Shown: positions 43,401-52,686 of the stretch, piece after piece
Position numbering within the stretch: position 1 is the stretch's first letter
How the letters are laid out: each line of letters starts with the position of its first letter
NCBI RefSeq assembly: GCF_902825155.1
Contig: NZ_CADEAG010000004.1
Span: forward strand, 104,670-168,669
Origin: Bartonella taylorii 8TBB
Lineage (GTDB): Bacteria > Pseudomonadota > Alphaproteobacteria > Rhizobiales > Rhizobiaceae
Reading direction: 5' to 3'
Length of the DNA: 64,000 nucleotides
Notes under the pieces: generated by a model
What the model was told of the DNA's origin: nothing
Database searches by the model: none
Seen by the model: only the letters and a program-made list of their open reading frames with translations
Translations under genes and position numbers: made by a program

Positions 43401-44714
43401 TTAACTGGTTCGCTTTTTACGCAATTTTTTCCACCACTCAAGACGTTTCGCGATTTCACGTTCAAAACCACGTTCTCGTGGTTGATAATAGCTCTGGCGC
43501 CCAAGTTTCTCAGGAAAGTATTCTTGTCCCGAAAAAGCATCTGGTTCATCATGGTCATAACGATAACCATGTCCATACCCTTCTTCCTTCATAAATTTTG
43601 TAGGTGCATTCAAAATGTGCCTAGGAGGAGGTAAAGAACCATTTTTTCGTGCACAACGCAGTGCAGCCTTATACGCAAGATATGTTGCATTTGATTTTGG
43701 CGCAGTTGCAACATAAAGACACGCTTGTGCTAAAGCTAATTCTCCCTCAGGTGATCCTAAATAATCATAAGCATCTTTTGCCGCATTACAAATAACAAGA
43801 GCTTGAGGATCTGCCAAACCAATATCTTCAACAGCCATACGAACCAATCTTCGCCCAATATAGAGAGGATCTTCTCCCGCATCAAACATACGCGCCAAAT
43901 AATAAAGAGCAGCATCAGGATCAGATCCACGAACTGACTTATGCAACGCTGAAATGAGATTATAGTGACCCTCTTGTCCTTTATCATAAATTGGAGCACG
44001 ACGTTGAATGATTTTTTGCAAAGCAACAGCGTCAAATATCTCTCCTTGTCGTGCAGCACACCAAACTTCCTCTGCCAATGTTAACGCTGCCCGCGCATCA
44101 CCATCAGACATCCCGATCAAAACATCTCTAGCATCGTCATCCAAGGGAAGAAGCTTTCCTTCCACTTCTTCTGCGCGTTTCAAAAGCTTGTTCAAACTTT
44201 CATTGTCATGGGGAAGAAACGTCAAAACACGTGCACGTGAAAGAAGAGCAGCATTAAGTTCAAATGAAGGATTTTCTGTTGTTGCACCTATAAGAATGAC
44301 CGGACCTTCTTCCATGACGGGAAGAAAACTATCTTGCTGAGCACGATTAAATCTATGAATTTCATCGACAAACAAAACCGTTCGCCCCCCAGACATAAAA
44401 CGAGTCCGAGCAATTTCAAAAATCTTTTTAAGTTCAGAAACTCCAGTAAAAATAGCAGAAACTTGCTCAAAAGAGAAATTTGTTTCAAGAGCTAACAAAC
44501 GTCCAACTGTTGTTTTTCCTGTCCCTGGTGGTCCCCAGAAAATCATAGAACCAAATGAACCAGCTGCTATCATGCGTGAAAGCACCCCCTCTTCCCCAAC
44601 TAAGTGATCTTGACCCATTACATCCTGAAGAGAGCGAGGACGCATCCTTTCTGCAAGCGGCCGATTTTTATTAACTTGGAAATCAAGCGACGAAGTAAAA
44701 AAATCTTTGTTCAA
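43401..44714 (-). CDS. rarA: Replication-associated recombination protein A (AAA+ ATPase)
   Basis: The protein has 437 residues. It opens with PLAERMRPRSLQDVMGQDHL, then Walker A GPPGTGKTT, Walker B VLFVDEIHRFNRAQQD and sensor-1 GATTENPSFE. The C-terminal RarA/MgsA domain includes SALHKSVRGSDPDAALYYLARM. It acts at stalled replication forks with RecA and SSB. It follows the Do protease by 8 bases, so both are likely co-transcribed, as in other Rhizobiales. Confidence 0.94.
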   Translation of the reverse strand: MNKDFFTSSLDFQVNKNRPLAERMRPRSLQDVMGQDHLVGEEGVLSRMIAAGSFGSMIFWGPPGTGKTTVGRLLALETNFSFEQVSAIFTGVSELKKIFEIARTRFMSGGRTVLFVDEIHRFNRAQQDSFLPVMEEGPVILIGATTENPSFELNAALLSRARVLTFLPHDNESLNKLLKRAEEVEGKLLPLDDDARDVLIGMSDGDARAALTLAEEVWCAARQGEIFDAVALQKIIQRRAPIYDKGQEGHYNLISALHKSVRGSDPDAALYYLARMFDAGEDPLYIGRRLVRMAVEDIGLADPQALVICNAAKDAYDYLGSPEGELALAQACLYVATAPKSNATYLAYKAALRCARKNGSLPPPRHILNAPTKFMKEEGYGHGYRYDHDEPDAFSGQEYFPEKLGRQSYYQPRERGFEREIAKRLEWWKKLRKKRTS

Positions 44715-44722
44715 AAAAAACC

Positions 44723-46117
44723 TCAGCGAATAAATTGGCGAATATACATACCATCACGTTCATATTCCAATTGCCAAATACGCGGACGACTTTGCATAAG
44801 AATCTTTTTCAACTGACTGACTGTTTGAATCTTATGGCCATTAACAACACGCAAAATATCTCCTGGACGAAAAATTCCAGCAGCATTGCTCAGTTCGTCA
44901 AGATTAGTAATCACAACACCTTTTGCAGATACAGAAAGATGAAAACGTCGACTATTTTGCGGTGTTAAATCTAATACTTCAGCACCAGAAAGAGGACCTG
45001 CATCAATAATTTTTTCAGATTTTAAGAACTCAGATTCCGGTACCGATAAAACGGTTATTTCTGTTTTGAAAGTTTTGCCATTTCGTAAATATTCTAAAGG
45101 AAGTTTCTGCCCCATGCCAGCTGTCATCAAACGGTATCCAAGGCTATCTGGACTATCAATTCGTACCCCTTGCATACTCAAAATAACATCACCTACTTTC
45201 AAACCAGCTTTTTCAGCAGGACTATCTTTGCTAATTTCAATAATAAGAGCGCCATAGGGACGTTCTAAACCTAAACCACCTGCAATATCAGGTGTAACAT
45301 TTTGAAAAGATGCACCAATATAAGGTGGTACAAAATACTTCCCTCCACGTTTAACGGTATCAAGCATCACCTTTACAAGATTCGCCGGAATAGCAAAACC
45401 AATCCCTACAGAGCCACCAGAACGCGAATAAATAGCTGTATTAATCCCGATTAATTGCCCTTTCATATCAATCAAAGCCCCACCAGAATTCCCTGGATTA
45501 ATGGCAGCATCTGTTTGAATAAAAAAGTCAAAATCAGAAATACCAACACGTGTACGTGCTTGCGCTGACACAATACCACTTGTAACTGTTTGACCAACAC
45601 CAAAAGGATTACCAATTGCTAAAACAAGATCACCAACTTCAACTGCATCGGAATCTCCTAAAGGAAGAACGGGAAACTGCGCACCTTTTGCATCAATTTT
45701 AAGCACAGCAATATCCGTTGCTTCATCTTTGAGCATAACCTTACTCTCAAATTCTCGTCCATCAGAAAGAGCAACTTTAATTTCATTTGCATCCTTAATG
45801 ACATGATAATTCGTAACGATCAGACCACGCGCATCAACAATCACCCCAGACCCTAATGAAGATTGCTTACGTACAGGCAGATTGTTTTGAAAACGACCAA
45901 AAAACTGCTCAAAAAATGGATCACCTTCAAAAGGCGAACGTGCTCTAATTTGCCGAGCTGCATAAATATTCACAACAGACGGAATAGTCTTTTTAACTAA
46001 AGGAGCAAATGAAAGAGTAATTTCTGACTGTGTTTGCGGAATTTGCGCATATGCACAGGGAAATGATATTTGCGCTATAATCACAAAAAAAAGCCAAACA
46101 AAAAGAGAATTCCTCAT
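44723..46117 (-). CDS. Do/DegP-family periplasmic serine protease
   Basis: The protein has 464 residues from the ATG at 46117, which has AAGGAG at ideal distance; the frame opens further upstream at 46162. A signal peptide (cleavage after CAYA) exports it. The triad is His105 (TNYHVIKD), Asp135 (TDIAVLK) and Ser211 (GNSGGALID). Two PDZ domains follow (about 265-350 and 375-460). It degrades or refolds misfolded envelope proteins. In relatives it directly follows rplQ; here the FHA island lies between. Confidence 0.93.
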   Translation of the reverse strand: MRNSLFVWLFFVIIAQISFPCAYAQIPQTQSEITLSFAPLVKKTIPSVVNIYAARQIRARSPFEGDPFFEQFFGRFQNNLPVRKQSSLGSGVIVDARGLIVTNYHVIKDANEIKVALSDGREFESKVMLKDEATDIAVLKIDAKGAQFPVLPLGDSDAVEVGDLVLAIGNPFGVGQTVTSGIVSAQARTRVGISDFDFFIQTDAAINPGNSGGALIDMKGQLIGINTAIYSRSGGSVGIGFAIPANLVKVMLDTVKRGGKYFVPPYIGASFQNVTPDIAGGLGLERPYGALIIEISKDSPAEKAGLKVGDVILSMQGVRIDSPDSLGYRLMTAGMGQKLPLEYLRNGKTFKTEITVLSVPESEFLKSEKIIDAGPLSGAEVLDLTPQNSRRFHLSVSAKGVVITNLDELSNAAGIFRPGDILRVVNGHKIQTVSQLKKILMQSRPRIWQLEYERDGMYIRQFIR

Positions 46118-46410
46118 TATTCGCTCCTTATAAACTAATCTACTCTTTAAGAGGACAGCCACCTCTCATCTCTCATAAATTAAGGATCCTCATTAATATT
46201 TATAATTGAGAATAAAAACAACCTACCTGAACAACAAATATTATAAAAAACAAATAATTCAATATTTTATAATCCCATTTTTACTTTTATCACTTGTTCA
46301 ATATATTGATTTATAATGATAATTTAGCGTTATTCATATTCAATGAGAACCCCAAATAACGTAAGATTCTCTCATTTCAAACCTGCTTATCTTGAATCAA
46401 TCAAAACCAC
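46118..46410. other. Intergenic region upstream of the Do protease
   Basis: About 290 AT-rich bases between the FHA scrap and the protease gene. They presumably hold the protease promoter. No gene or clear hairpin is visible. Confidence 0.4.
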
Positions 46411-46632
46411 TCATTTGCACATAACAAGTGGGATGGTGGTATTTCCCCCACTTGTGCTATGAACAGTGCCGATGCCAATAATATGGCTGTTCTTTTGTTG
46501 AACCTGCTCACTGGAACCCTTGCCTTTGCCAAAAGAAGCATTCCCCATCCACCCTGTGCCACCGGTACCATAACTATACCCAACATTCACCGAAGCACTT
46601 TGCATACGATTCTGCGTCGTTAAGGCTAGCAT
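46411..46632 (-). pseudogene. Filamentous haemagglutinin / CdiA-like fragment (upstream module piece)
   Basis: The frame reads SASVNVGYSYGTGGTGWMGN, then GKGKGSSEQVQQKNSHIIGI and GTVHSTSGGNTT before diverging to a stop. These Gly/Ser-rich repeats are typical of filamentous haemagglutinin and CdiA shaft segments of two-partner secretion proteins. The last part (IIG-x-GTVH-x-x-SGGNTT) is repeated almost exactly at the 5' end of the larger fragment at 49.2 kb, so this is a displaced piece from a second copy. It begins within the tail of the lipoprotein gene and has no believable start. Confidence 0.75.
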
Positions 46633-46979
46633 TCAGGTGCGTTTTTATACCTTTTACAATAAGAGCTATTTAAGCGTTTCTCAACACTTCTTTGAGGCAT
46701 AACAGCACCAGGACGACATATGGGAAGATTGTCCGATTTATGGTTCTCACACCATTCTTGTATTGTAAAGCTAGGGCGAAAGCCTGATTGCGCCATACAC
46801 ATTTCAATACTGGCAAATTGATTCAAATCTAGCGCCACAACCTTATTAAGGTCCGGTACTCCACATTCTAAAAGTATTTTATTTCTCCATAATGCTGGAG
46901 AAAGTGAGGGAATTGAGTTAACACATCCAGCGATACTTAACAGAGCCATGCAGCTCAATAGTTTTAAGATTTTTTTCAT
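46626..46979 (-). CDS. Small Cys-rich lipoprotein, candidate immunity protein (intact paralogue)
   Basis: The protein has about 117 residues from the ATG at 46979, preceded by GAGGGG. The signal peptide ends in a lipobox (LLSIAGC, lipid-modified Cys19), so the mature protein is membrane-anchored. The mature part has spaced cysteines (LLECGVPDLN, EMCMAQSGF, QEWCENHK, LPICRPGAV, SYCKRYK). It is a clear paralogue of the broken lipoprotein at 47156-47569 and sits between two FHA-type fragments. The function is unproven; an immunity role is inferred from the position of its sister gene. Confidence 0.75.
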   Translation of the reverse strand: MKKILKLLSCMALLSIAGCVNSIPSLSPALWRNKILLECGVPDLNKVVALDLNQFASIEMCMAQSGFRPSFTIQEWCENHKSDNLPICRPGAVMPQRSVEKRLNSSYCKRYKNAPEC

Positions 46980-47040
46980 TTTCCCCTCTTTCAATGGATT
47001 TATTTACGATAAGAAGGCTCGTAAGCCTGGTGATATTTTC

Positions 47041-47070
47041 TGTCACCACTGTTTAAAACAGTGGTGAACA
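47041..47070. repeat. Perfect inverted repeat in the lipoprotein spacer
   Basis: CACCACTGTTT (47044-47054) and AAACAGTGGTG (47056-47066) are exact inverted copies, flanked by TGT and ACA. It is not followed by a T-run on the minus strand. It lies between the two lipoprotein paralogues. Confidence 0.6.
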
Positions 47071-47090
47071 ATGTTGAGATAGTGGATTGA

Positions 47091-47138
47091 GGAAACAATC
47101 CCGCTATTCCAAGCGAAAGCAAAAAGGGGATTGTTTCC
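47091..47138. repeat. Second inverted repeat in the lipoprotein spacer
   Basis: GGAAACAATCCC (47091-47102) and GGGATTGTTTCC (47127-47138) are exact 12-base inverted copies with a 24-base loop. Together with the hairpin at 47044-47066 it fills most of the 176-base gap between the lipoprotein genes. Confidence 0.6.
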
Positions 47139-47155
47139 ATCACCAGCAGCAAGGA

Positions 47156-47569
47156 TTAAGGTTTGCATTCAGGTTGTACTGGACTTCTTTTACAAAACGG
47201 GCTGTTTAAACGCTTTTCGACACTTCGTTGTGGGATGACAGCACCAGGCTGACAAATGGGGAGGTTTTCAGCTTTATAGTTTTGACATCAACTTCCTCCC
47301 CATTTATCTTTATAGTGGAATCCTGCTTGAACCATACAAGCATCAATTGTTGCCATTTGATTTAAGCTGCGATTGTTGTTTGCTGAATCAAGATTAATAA
47401 GGCTCGGCATACCACATTCTAGTAAGGCTTTTCCTACCTCAGTAGAATTTGCTCCTGGCTTCTCCCACATATTCACGTACTCTGTAGGAGTGCTGTCAAT
47501 GTTTTCAATGTCACATCCAGCTATACTTAATAAAACTATCCCACTCAATAATTTAAACAATGTGTTCAT
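47156..47569 (-). pseudogene. Small Cys-rich lipoprotein with an in-frame nonsense codon
   Basis: From the ATG at 47569 (GGAGAAC upstream) the frame encodes a signal peptide with lipobox LLSIAGC and the shared core LLECGMPSL and DACMVQAGF, then stops at a TGA (47288-47290). The frame continues past it as CQNYKAENLPICQPGAVIPQ and RSVEKRLNSPFCKRS to a TAA at 47156, matching the paralogue's tail residue by residue. The paralogue has TGG (Trp) where this gene has TGA. Its ATG overlaps the stop of the FHA fragment as ATGA, the coupling expected of a toxin and its immunity gene. Confidence 0.8.
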
Positions 47570-49251
47570 TTTGTTCTCCATAAATAACCTAAACCTAAAT
47601 TATCTAAAATTGCATAAATTGAAGTAATTGTTGCAGTATGAGGTGTTCCATAGCGCCTTGTACATGCATCACCCGCATCTCCATAACAATTATGGGGACT
47701 AGGATCATAGCCCAATAGCGCTTTCCCTTGCTCTACCATTGGAATTGCTGGTGGATATAATACATAGGGGAACTTCAAGGGTACCTTATAAAAAGTAGGT
47801 GGATTGTGACCAATTCCTGTACCAATGGGGTCAAGTAGATGGTTTTGTAAGTAAATATGATCTTTCTTGCCATCGCTTACGAAATATATTGCATTCGCTA
47901 CCGATACACCGTTATCAGCCGGTCCAAAAAAACGGATATCTGTTTTGTACCCTATACCGTGGATGCCATGCTTTTCAAAGTCACGCATTCCATTGCCCAC
48001 TGTCAGACTACCACGGCTATGCGCATTAACAATCGCCCCTGTATTGCCATAGAGATACATAAAATCCTGAAACTTCTTTGTCGAATTACTCAGCCCCCAA
48101 GAATTGCCTTCTAGAAACTTCTGATAAAAAGCTACCCCGAGCTCTACTTCCCATGAATCAGCTTTTGGAAAAGCTGTAAAATAAAATGGCTCAGACTTAT
48201 TATCAACCAACTGGAACGCATAACGGGCTGCTTCATCTGGTGAAGTAAAAATGCCATTGTAGAACATACGCCTGTTACCATCCGAGCCTGCTTGTAAATG
48301 CTTTTCTTCTTCAGGCGTTAAATAGTGATACAGAATAATATATTTTCCATGGCTATCTTTTATAGGTTCACCATTTTCATCAGTTAAATAGAGTACTTTG
48401 CCATTTTTATCGTGCTCAACCTCACCCTCAGGGTGCTCTTTAACATTTGCGACCTCACGCACTTTGTCCCAATAATCAAATCCTTCATCCGATAATTTAT
48501 TGATCATATCTAAGCGATTATGCACTACCCCCTCAAGCGAAGTGGCGTCCACCGGTGCAACGGCTTGGTGGGCTGCTGCGGTGTTGCGGTTGAGAGAGCC
48601 GATGATTTCTCCAGCATCTTGTCCCATCGCCCTCTGGTTAGATCCACCTGTCAGAATGATGGTGCCATCACTGATGGCAGATTTGGTATATCCTTCCGCT
48701 CCATCATGTGCCTTCCCGTGATTTAAAACATTTTTGGCAATGTTTTTAATCGTGTCGTTCCCAGAAAGGCTAAAACCATGGCTACTGGCTTGCGCATGGG
48801 CACTGTTGATAATATCACTGGTAGTAATGCTTCCTGTGGTCAGGCTGTTTTTGTCTGCCGGCGCAGTGCTGGCAATGATACCTCCGGTCAGTGTTGTCTT
48901 ATCTTTAACGTTGATCTTAAAGCCGCCATCACCCGCTTTGATGCCTGATTGTTCCACAACACTGTGATAATCGCTAGAGGATTTGTCCTTTTGGAAAGAA
49001 GCGCTCACAGAGCCTCCACCACCCGTTTGTCCAGCACCAAAGCCAACAGAAACAGAGTTTTGCTTGCTGGAAGTTTGTTCCGTATCACTGCGGCTGGTAA
49101 TGGTGAAAGCACCCCCTACTTCCATTTCTACACGCTCTCCAGAAACCACTGCTCCCGCCAGTGTGGTGTTGCCTCCACTTATGGTATGAACAGTGCCGGT
49201 GCCAATAATAACGTTTACATGCGTTATAATATTTGCATCATGTCTTGCTTT
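47566..49251 (-). pseudogene. Filamentous haemagglutinin / CdiA-like C-terminal fragment with serine-hydrolase-like domain
   Basis: The open frame starts after a stop at 49252-49254 and has no credible start; the first GTG is at 49149 (527 residues, numbering used here). Residues 1-130 are FHA/CdiA shaft sequence (GERVEMEVGGAF, KTTLTGGIIAS). From about 205 the sequence changes to a globular domain with a nucleophile elbow A376-H-S378-R-G380, and possible acid and histidine partners Asp412 or Asp441 and His448 (GIGHNPPTF). This suggests an alpha/beta-hydrolase, perhaps lipase-type, toxin domain. No secretion (TPS) domain, VENN motif or partner transporter is in the window. It lies between rplQ and the Do protease, normally adjacent. 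Confidence 0.75.
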
Positions 49252-49409
49252 TTATGGTCTGTTTATAGATGGCAATTGTTTATAAAAAACGGTCAAATGA
49301 ATCATGCATAAAAGTGTCGATTCTTAAGTGGTTTCATATAAAATAATTACACTCAAAATATTGACTTTATTGTATTTTTTTATATTATATCTTATATTAC
49401 TTGAATAAA

Positions 49410-49426
49410 GCATTACTCTGTAATGC
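49410..49426. repeat. Small perfect hairpin after the ribosomal operon terminator
   Basis: GCATTAC (49410-49416) and GTAATGC (49420-49426) form a perfect 7-bp stem with a 3-base loop. It lies a few bases beyond the rplQ terminator in the direction of transcription and could act as a backup stop or RNA 3' end protector. Confidence 0.5.
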
Positions 49427-49430
49427 TAAC

Positions 49431-49454
49431 AAAAAACCGCCATAAAAGGCGACC
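49431..49454 (-). terminator. Intrinsic terminator of the S10-spc-alpha superoperon
   Basis: Read on the minus strand, GTCGCC and GGCGGT form a stem around a TTTTAT loop, followed directly by a run of six T. It lies about 30 bases after the rplQ stop and would end the long ribosomal transcript before the FHA island. Confidence 0.8.
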
Positions 49455-49482
49455 TTCTCAAACACAACGAAAAGAAAATAAT

Positions 49483-49911
49483 TTATGAAGAAGATTCTTT
49501 TTCATTTACAACATTCTCTGTACGTGCACGATCCACAGCACCCTTCGCATCGATATCTCGATCAACAAATTCTATAACAGCCATGGGAGCATTATCACCT
49601 GTACGAAACCCCGCTTTCATAATACGCAAATATCCACCGTTGCGCGATGCATAACGCGGTGCAAGTGTATCAAATAATTTTGCAACTTTTTCCGCATCAC
49701 GAAGCACAGAAACTGCTTGCCGACGCGCATGTAAACCCCCACGCTTACCAAGCGTCACTAACTTTTCAACAATAGGACGAATTTCCTTGGCCTTTGGAAG
49801 CGTTGTCACAATTTGTTCATGCTCTATCAGCGAAACCGCCATATTTGCAAACATAGCTTTACGATGACTAGCAGTTCGGTTCAATTTGCGACCTGAATTA
49901 CTATGGCGCAT
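49483..49911 (-). CDS. rplQ: 50S ribosomal protein L17
   Basis: The protein has 142 residues from the ATG at 49911 ([12 protein letters not shown]), chosen because GAGGAGA lies just upstream and it matches the family start; the frame opens 5 codons earlier. It lines the exit-tunnel region of the large subunit. The C-terminus carries an acidic/Ser tail typical of alphaproteobacteria. It is the last gene of the superoperon, followed by the terminator at 49431-49454. Confidence 0.96.
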   Translation of the reverse strand: MRHSNSGRKLNRTASHRKAMFANMAVSLIEHEQIVTTLPKAKEIRPIVEKLVTLGKRGGLHARRQAVSVLRDAEKVAKLFDTLAPRYASRNGGYLRIMKAGFRTGDNAPMAVIEFVDRDIDAKGAVDRARTENVVNEKESSS

Positions 49912-49936
49912 GAGCCTTCTCCTCAAATTCTAAATT

Positions 49937-50950
49937 TTAATACTGATCTTCATAACGCTTGGCAAGATCATCAATGTTTTCAGGCGGCCATGCAGAAATT
50001 TCCATACCAAGATGCAGTCCCATACAAGCCAAAACTTCTTTAATCTCATTTAAGGACTTCCGTCCAAAATTCGGTGTCCGAAGCATTTCAGCTTCTGTCT
50101 TTTGGATAAGATCACCAATATAGACAATATTATCATTTTTAAGACAATTTGCCGAACGAACTGAAAGTTCTAACTCATCCACCTTTTTGAGCAACGCAGG
50201 ATTAAAAGCAAGTTCCGAATCAGAATCCTCAACAACTTCCTTCTGCGGTTCCTCGAAATTAACAAACAACGATAATTGATCTTGAAGAATACGTGCCGCA
50301 AAAGCAACAGCATCCTCTCCATTAACAGCACCATTTGTCTCAATCGTGAGTGTTAATTTATCATAATCCAACACTTGACCTTCGCGTGTATTCTCTACTT
50401 TATAAGAGACCTTACGAACTGGTGAATAAAGACTATCAACTGGAATAAGACCAATTCGCGTATCATCAACACAATTGCGATCAGATGGAACATATCCCTT
50501 CCCTGTATTGACAATAAATTCCATACGAATCTCAGCATCTTCATCAAGAGTACAAATCACATGTTCTGGATTCAGAATTTCCATATCTCCAACAGTACTG
50601 ATATCTCCAGCTCTCACAACACCAGGGCCCTCTTTAGAAATAACAACACGTTTAGGACCCTCTTCTTCCATACGCAGTGCAATTTCTTTGATATTAAGAA
50701 TAATATCTGTAACATCTTCACGAACGCCTGGAATTGATGAAAACTCGTGTAACACACCATCAATCTGCACAGCAGTAATTGCAGCACCACGAAGCGATGA
50801 CAATAACACACGACGAAGTGCATTCCCCAACGTTAAACCAAAACCACGCTCAAGAGGCTCTGCAATCACACTCAAAATATTCGGATTATCATGCGCACAA
50901 AACTCAACCTTATTGGGTTTAATCAGTTCCTGCCAGTTTTTCTGGATCAT
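49937..50950 (-). CDS. rpoA: RNA polymerase alpha subunit
   Basis: The protein has 337 residues from the ATG at 50950 ([17 protein letters not shown]), the usual alphaproteobacterial start; the open frame extends 11 codons further without support. The N-terminal dimerisation domain ([19 protein letters not shown]) and the C-terminal domain that binds UP elements and activators ([19 protein letters not shown]) are complete. It lies between rpsK and rplQ as in the standard alpha operon. Confidence 0.97.
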   Translation of the reverse strand: MIQKNWQELIKPNKVEFCAHDNPNILSVIAEPLERGFGLTLGNALRRVLLSSLRGAAITAVQIDGVLHEFSSIPGVREDVTDIILNIKEIALRMEEEGPKRVVISKEGPGVVRAGDISTVGDMEILNPEHVICTLDEDAEIRMEFIVNTGKGYVPSDRNCVDDTRIGLIPVDSLYSPVRKVSYKVENTREGQVLDYDKLTLTIETNGAVNGEDAVAFAARILQDQLSLFVNFEEPQKEVVEDSDSELAFNPALLKKVDELELSVRSANCLKNDNIVYIGDLIQKTEAEMLRTPNFGRKSLNEIKEVLACMGLHLGMEISAWPPENIDDLAKRYEDQY

Positions 50951-51045
50951 ATTTTTATTCCCGTTCTTTAGTTCCGCTACCATTCAATCGTAACGACCAA
51001 TGTGAACATCAGAGAAGACTCTGACAACAAAAAAACAATACCTAA

Positions 51046-51435
51046 TTAAACACGCCGTCTTTTTCTCGGACGACATCCATTATGAGGAATTGGTGTTACA
51101 TCGCGAATGGACGTAATGACAAAACCAACAGATTGTAATGCACGCAAAGCGGACTCACGACCTGATCCAGGACCACAAACCTCAACTTCCAACGAACGCA
51201 TACCATGTTCCTGCGCTTTCTTAGCACAATCTTCTGCAGCAACCTGAGCCGCAAAAGGCGTAGATTTGCGTGAACCTTTAAACCCCTGAGCACCAGCAGA
51301 CGACCAAGCAATGGTATTCCCCTGAGCATCAGTAATGGTAATCATTGTATTGTTAAATGTTGAATTGATATGCACAACACCTGATGAAATATTTTTGCGT
51401 TCGCGACGACGAACCCGTGTGCCTTCCTTGGCCAT
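51046..51435 (-). CDS. rpsK: 30S ribosomal protein S11
   Basis: The protein has 129 residues with the family pattern [18 protein letters not shown] and the C-terminal [18 protein letters not shown]. It sits on the small-subunit platform near the decoding mRNA exit. The gap to rpsM upstream (125 bases) holds an inverted repeat and could allow separate control of the alpha part. Confidence 0.97.
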   Translation of the reverse strand: MAKEGTRVRRRERKNISSGVVHINSTFNNTMITITDAQGNTIAWSSAGAQGFKGSRKSTPFAAQVAAEDCAKKAQEHGMRSLEVEVCGPGSGRESALRALQSVGFVITSIRDVTPIPHNGCRPRKRRRV

Positions 51436-51491
51436 AGTCTTCCTTTCAACGATCTCTTCACTGCCGTAGCACCAGCAACTCTACCTTCTTT

Positions 51492-51520
51492 TTTCTTGTT
51501 AAAAAACTTTAAACAAGAAA
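51492..51520. repeat. Inverted repeat between rpsM and rpsK
   Basis: TTTCTTGTT (51492-51500) and AACAAGAAA (51512-51520) are exact inverted copies with an 11-base loop. No T-run follows in the direction of transcription, so a processing or autoregulatory element is as likely as termination. Confidence 0.4.
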
Positions 51521-51560
51521 CAGAATATGAAAAACAAAACTCTTTTAAAAAAAAAGAATT

Positions 51561-51929
51561 TTATTTTTTCTTCCCAGCAATTGCCTTAGCTGGTCCCTTA
51601 CGCGTACGCGCATTTGTATGTGTACGTTGTCCACGAACAGGCAAAGAACGGCGATGACGTAAACCACGATAACAACCGAGATCCATCAAACGCTTAACAT
51701 TCATAGCAACCTCGCGGCGAAGATCTCCCTCAACTTGATAACCCTGATCTATCGCTTCACGGATTTGCAATACCTCTGCATCAGAAAGCTCATGCACACG
51801 ACGGCCTATGGAAATGCCAACCTTTTTAGTAATTTCCTGAGCAAATTTTGGTCCAATCCCGTGGATATATTGAAGCGCAATAATTACACGCTTATTTGCC
51901 GGGATATTGACGCCAGCAATACGAGCCAC
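51561..51929 (-). CDS. rpsM: 30S ribosomal protein S13
   Basis: The protein has 122 residues: [10 protein letters not shown] at the start, [12 protein letters not shown] as the helix-hairpin-like motif, and a basic C-terminal tail ([18 protein letters not shown]). It contacts the 50S subunit and P-site tRNA. It follows adk with a gap of 178 bases. Confidence 0.97.
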   Translation of the reverse strand: MARIAGVNIPANKRVIIALQYIHGIGPKFAQEITKKVGISIGRRVHELSDAEVLQIREAIDQGYQVEGDLRREVAMNVKRLMDLGCYRGLRHRRSLPVRGQRTHTNARTRKGPAKAIAGKKK

Positions 51930-52107
51930 ACCTATTCTCCTTGATTGTGTTGACAGTTAACCATAAAATATTTGATGTACCTTAAATAAAAAAAACGACT
52001 CGGCATAAATATGCTCCGAATCTCAATACTTCCGAAAGAAATTGAGATTACTTTTGATAGATTTCACAAAAAAAGTCAACACTTTTCATTTATTTCTAAA
52101 AAAATAC

Positions 52108-52686
52108 TTATTGCAGAAAATTTCTAATTATACGTGATACCTTAGTAACATCAATCATTCCATCAACCACCTTTAATAATCCTCTCTCTGAATAAAATTT
52201 TGATAAAGGAGCTGTTTTTTCACGATATTCTACTAATCGCTTCGCAAATGCAACAGGATTATCATCTGAACGAACTTGCCCACCAGCAGCTATAGTTTCC
52301 TCAACGCGTTTCTTCATTCTTTCAATCAATGCATCTTCATCAACACTCAATTCAATAACAGCATCAAGCCGCATATTTTTTGACTGCAAAATCTGCTGCA
52401 ATGCTTCTGCCTGTCCTAAAGTCCGCGGATAGCCATCCAAGACAAAACCGTTTATACAATCACTTTCGTCAATTCGCTCTGATACAATTTGATTAACAAT
52501 ACTATCAGGAACTAAAGCACCAGAACTCATAACAGCTTTAGCTTTTTTGCCAACTTCCGTTTCTCTGGTAATAACTTCACGTAACACATCACCAGTTGAC
52601 AACTGAGGGATATGATACTCCTCAGTTAATATTTTAGCTTGTGTACCTTTTCCAGCTCCAGGAGGACCCAAAAGAACAATTCTCAT
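52108..52686 (-). CDS. adk: Adenylate kinase (short LID type)
   Basis: The protein has 192 residues. The P-loop is [10 protein letters not shown] (7-16), with [11 protein letters not shown] and a short LID region that lacks the zinc cysteines, as usual in alphaproteobacteria. It balances AMP, ADP and ATP. Its start overlaps the secY stop by 4 bases (ATGA), showing translational coupling inside the spc operon. Confidence 0.97.
   Translation of the reverse strand: MRIVLLGPPGAGKGTQAKILTEEYHIPQLSTGDVLREVITRETEVGKKAKAVMSSGALVPDSIVNQIVSERIDESDCINGFVLDGYPRTLGQAEALQQILQSKNMRLDAVIELSVDEDALIERMKKRVEETIAAGGQVRSDDNPVAFAKRLVEYREKTAPLSKFYSERGLLKVVDGMIDVTKVSRIIRNFLQ

Noticed and set aside
48949..49311. A 120-codon plus-strand frame across the FHA fragment start
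   Set aside because: It is a shadow of the minus-strand FHA frame, whose haemagglutinin motifs are clear.
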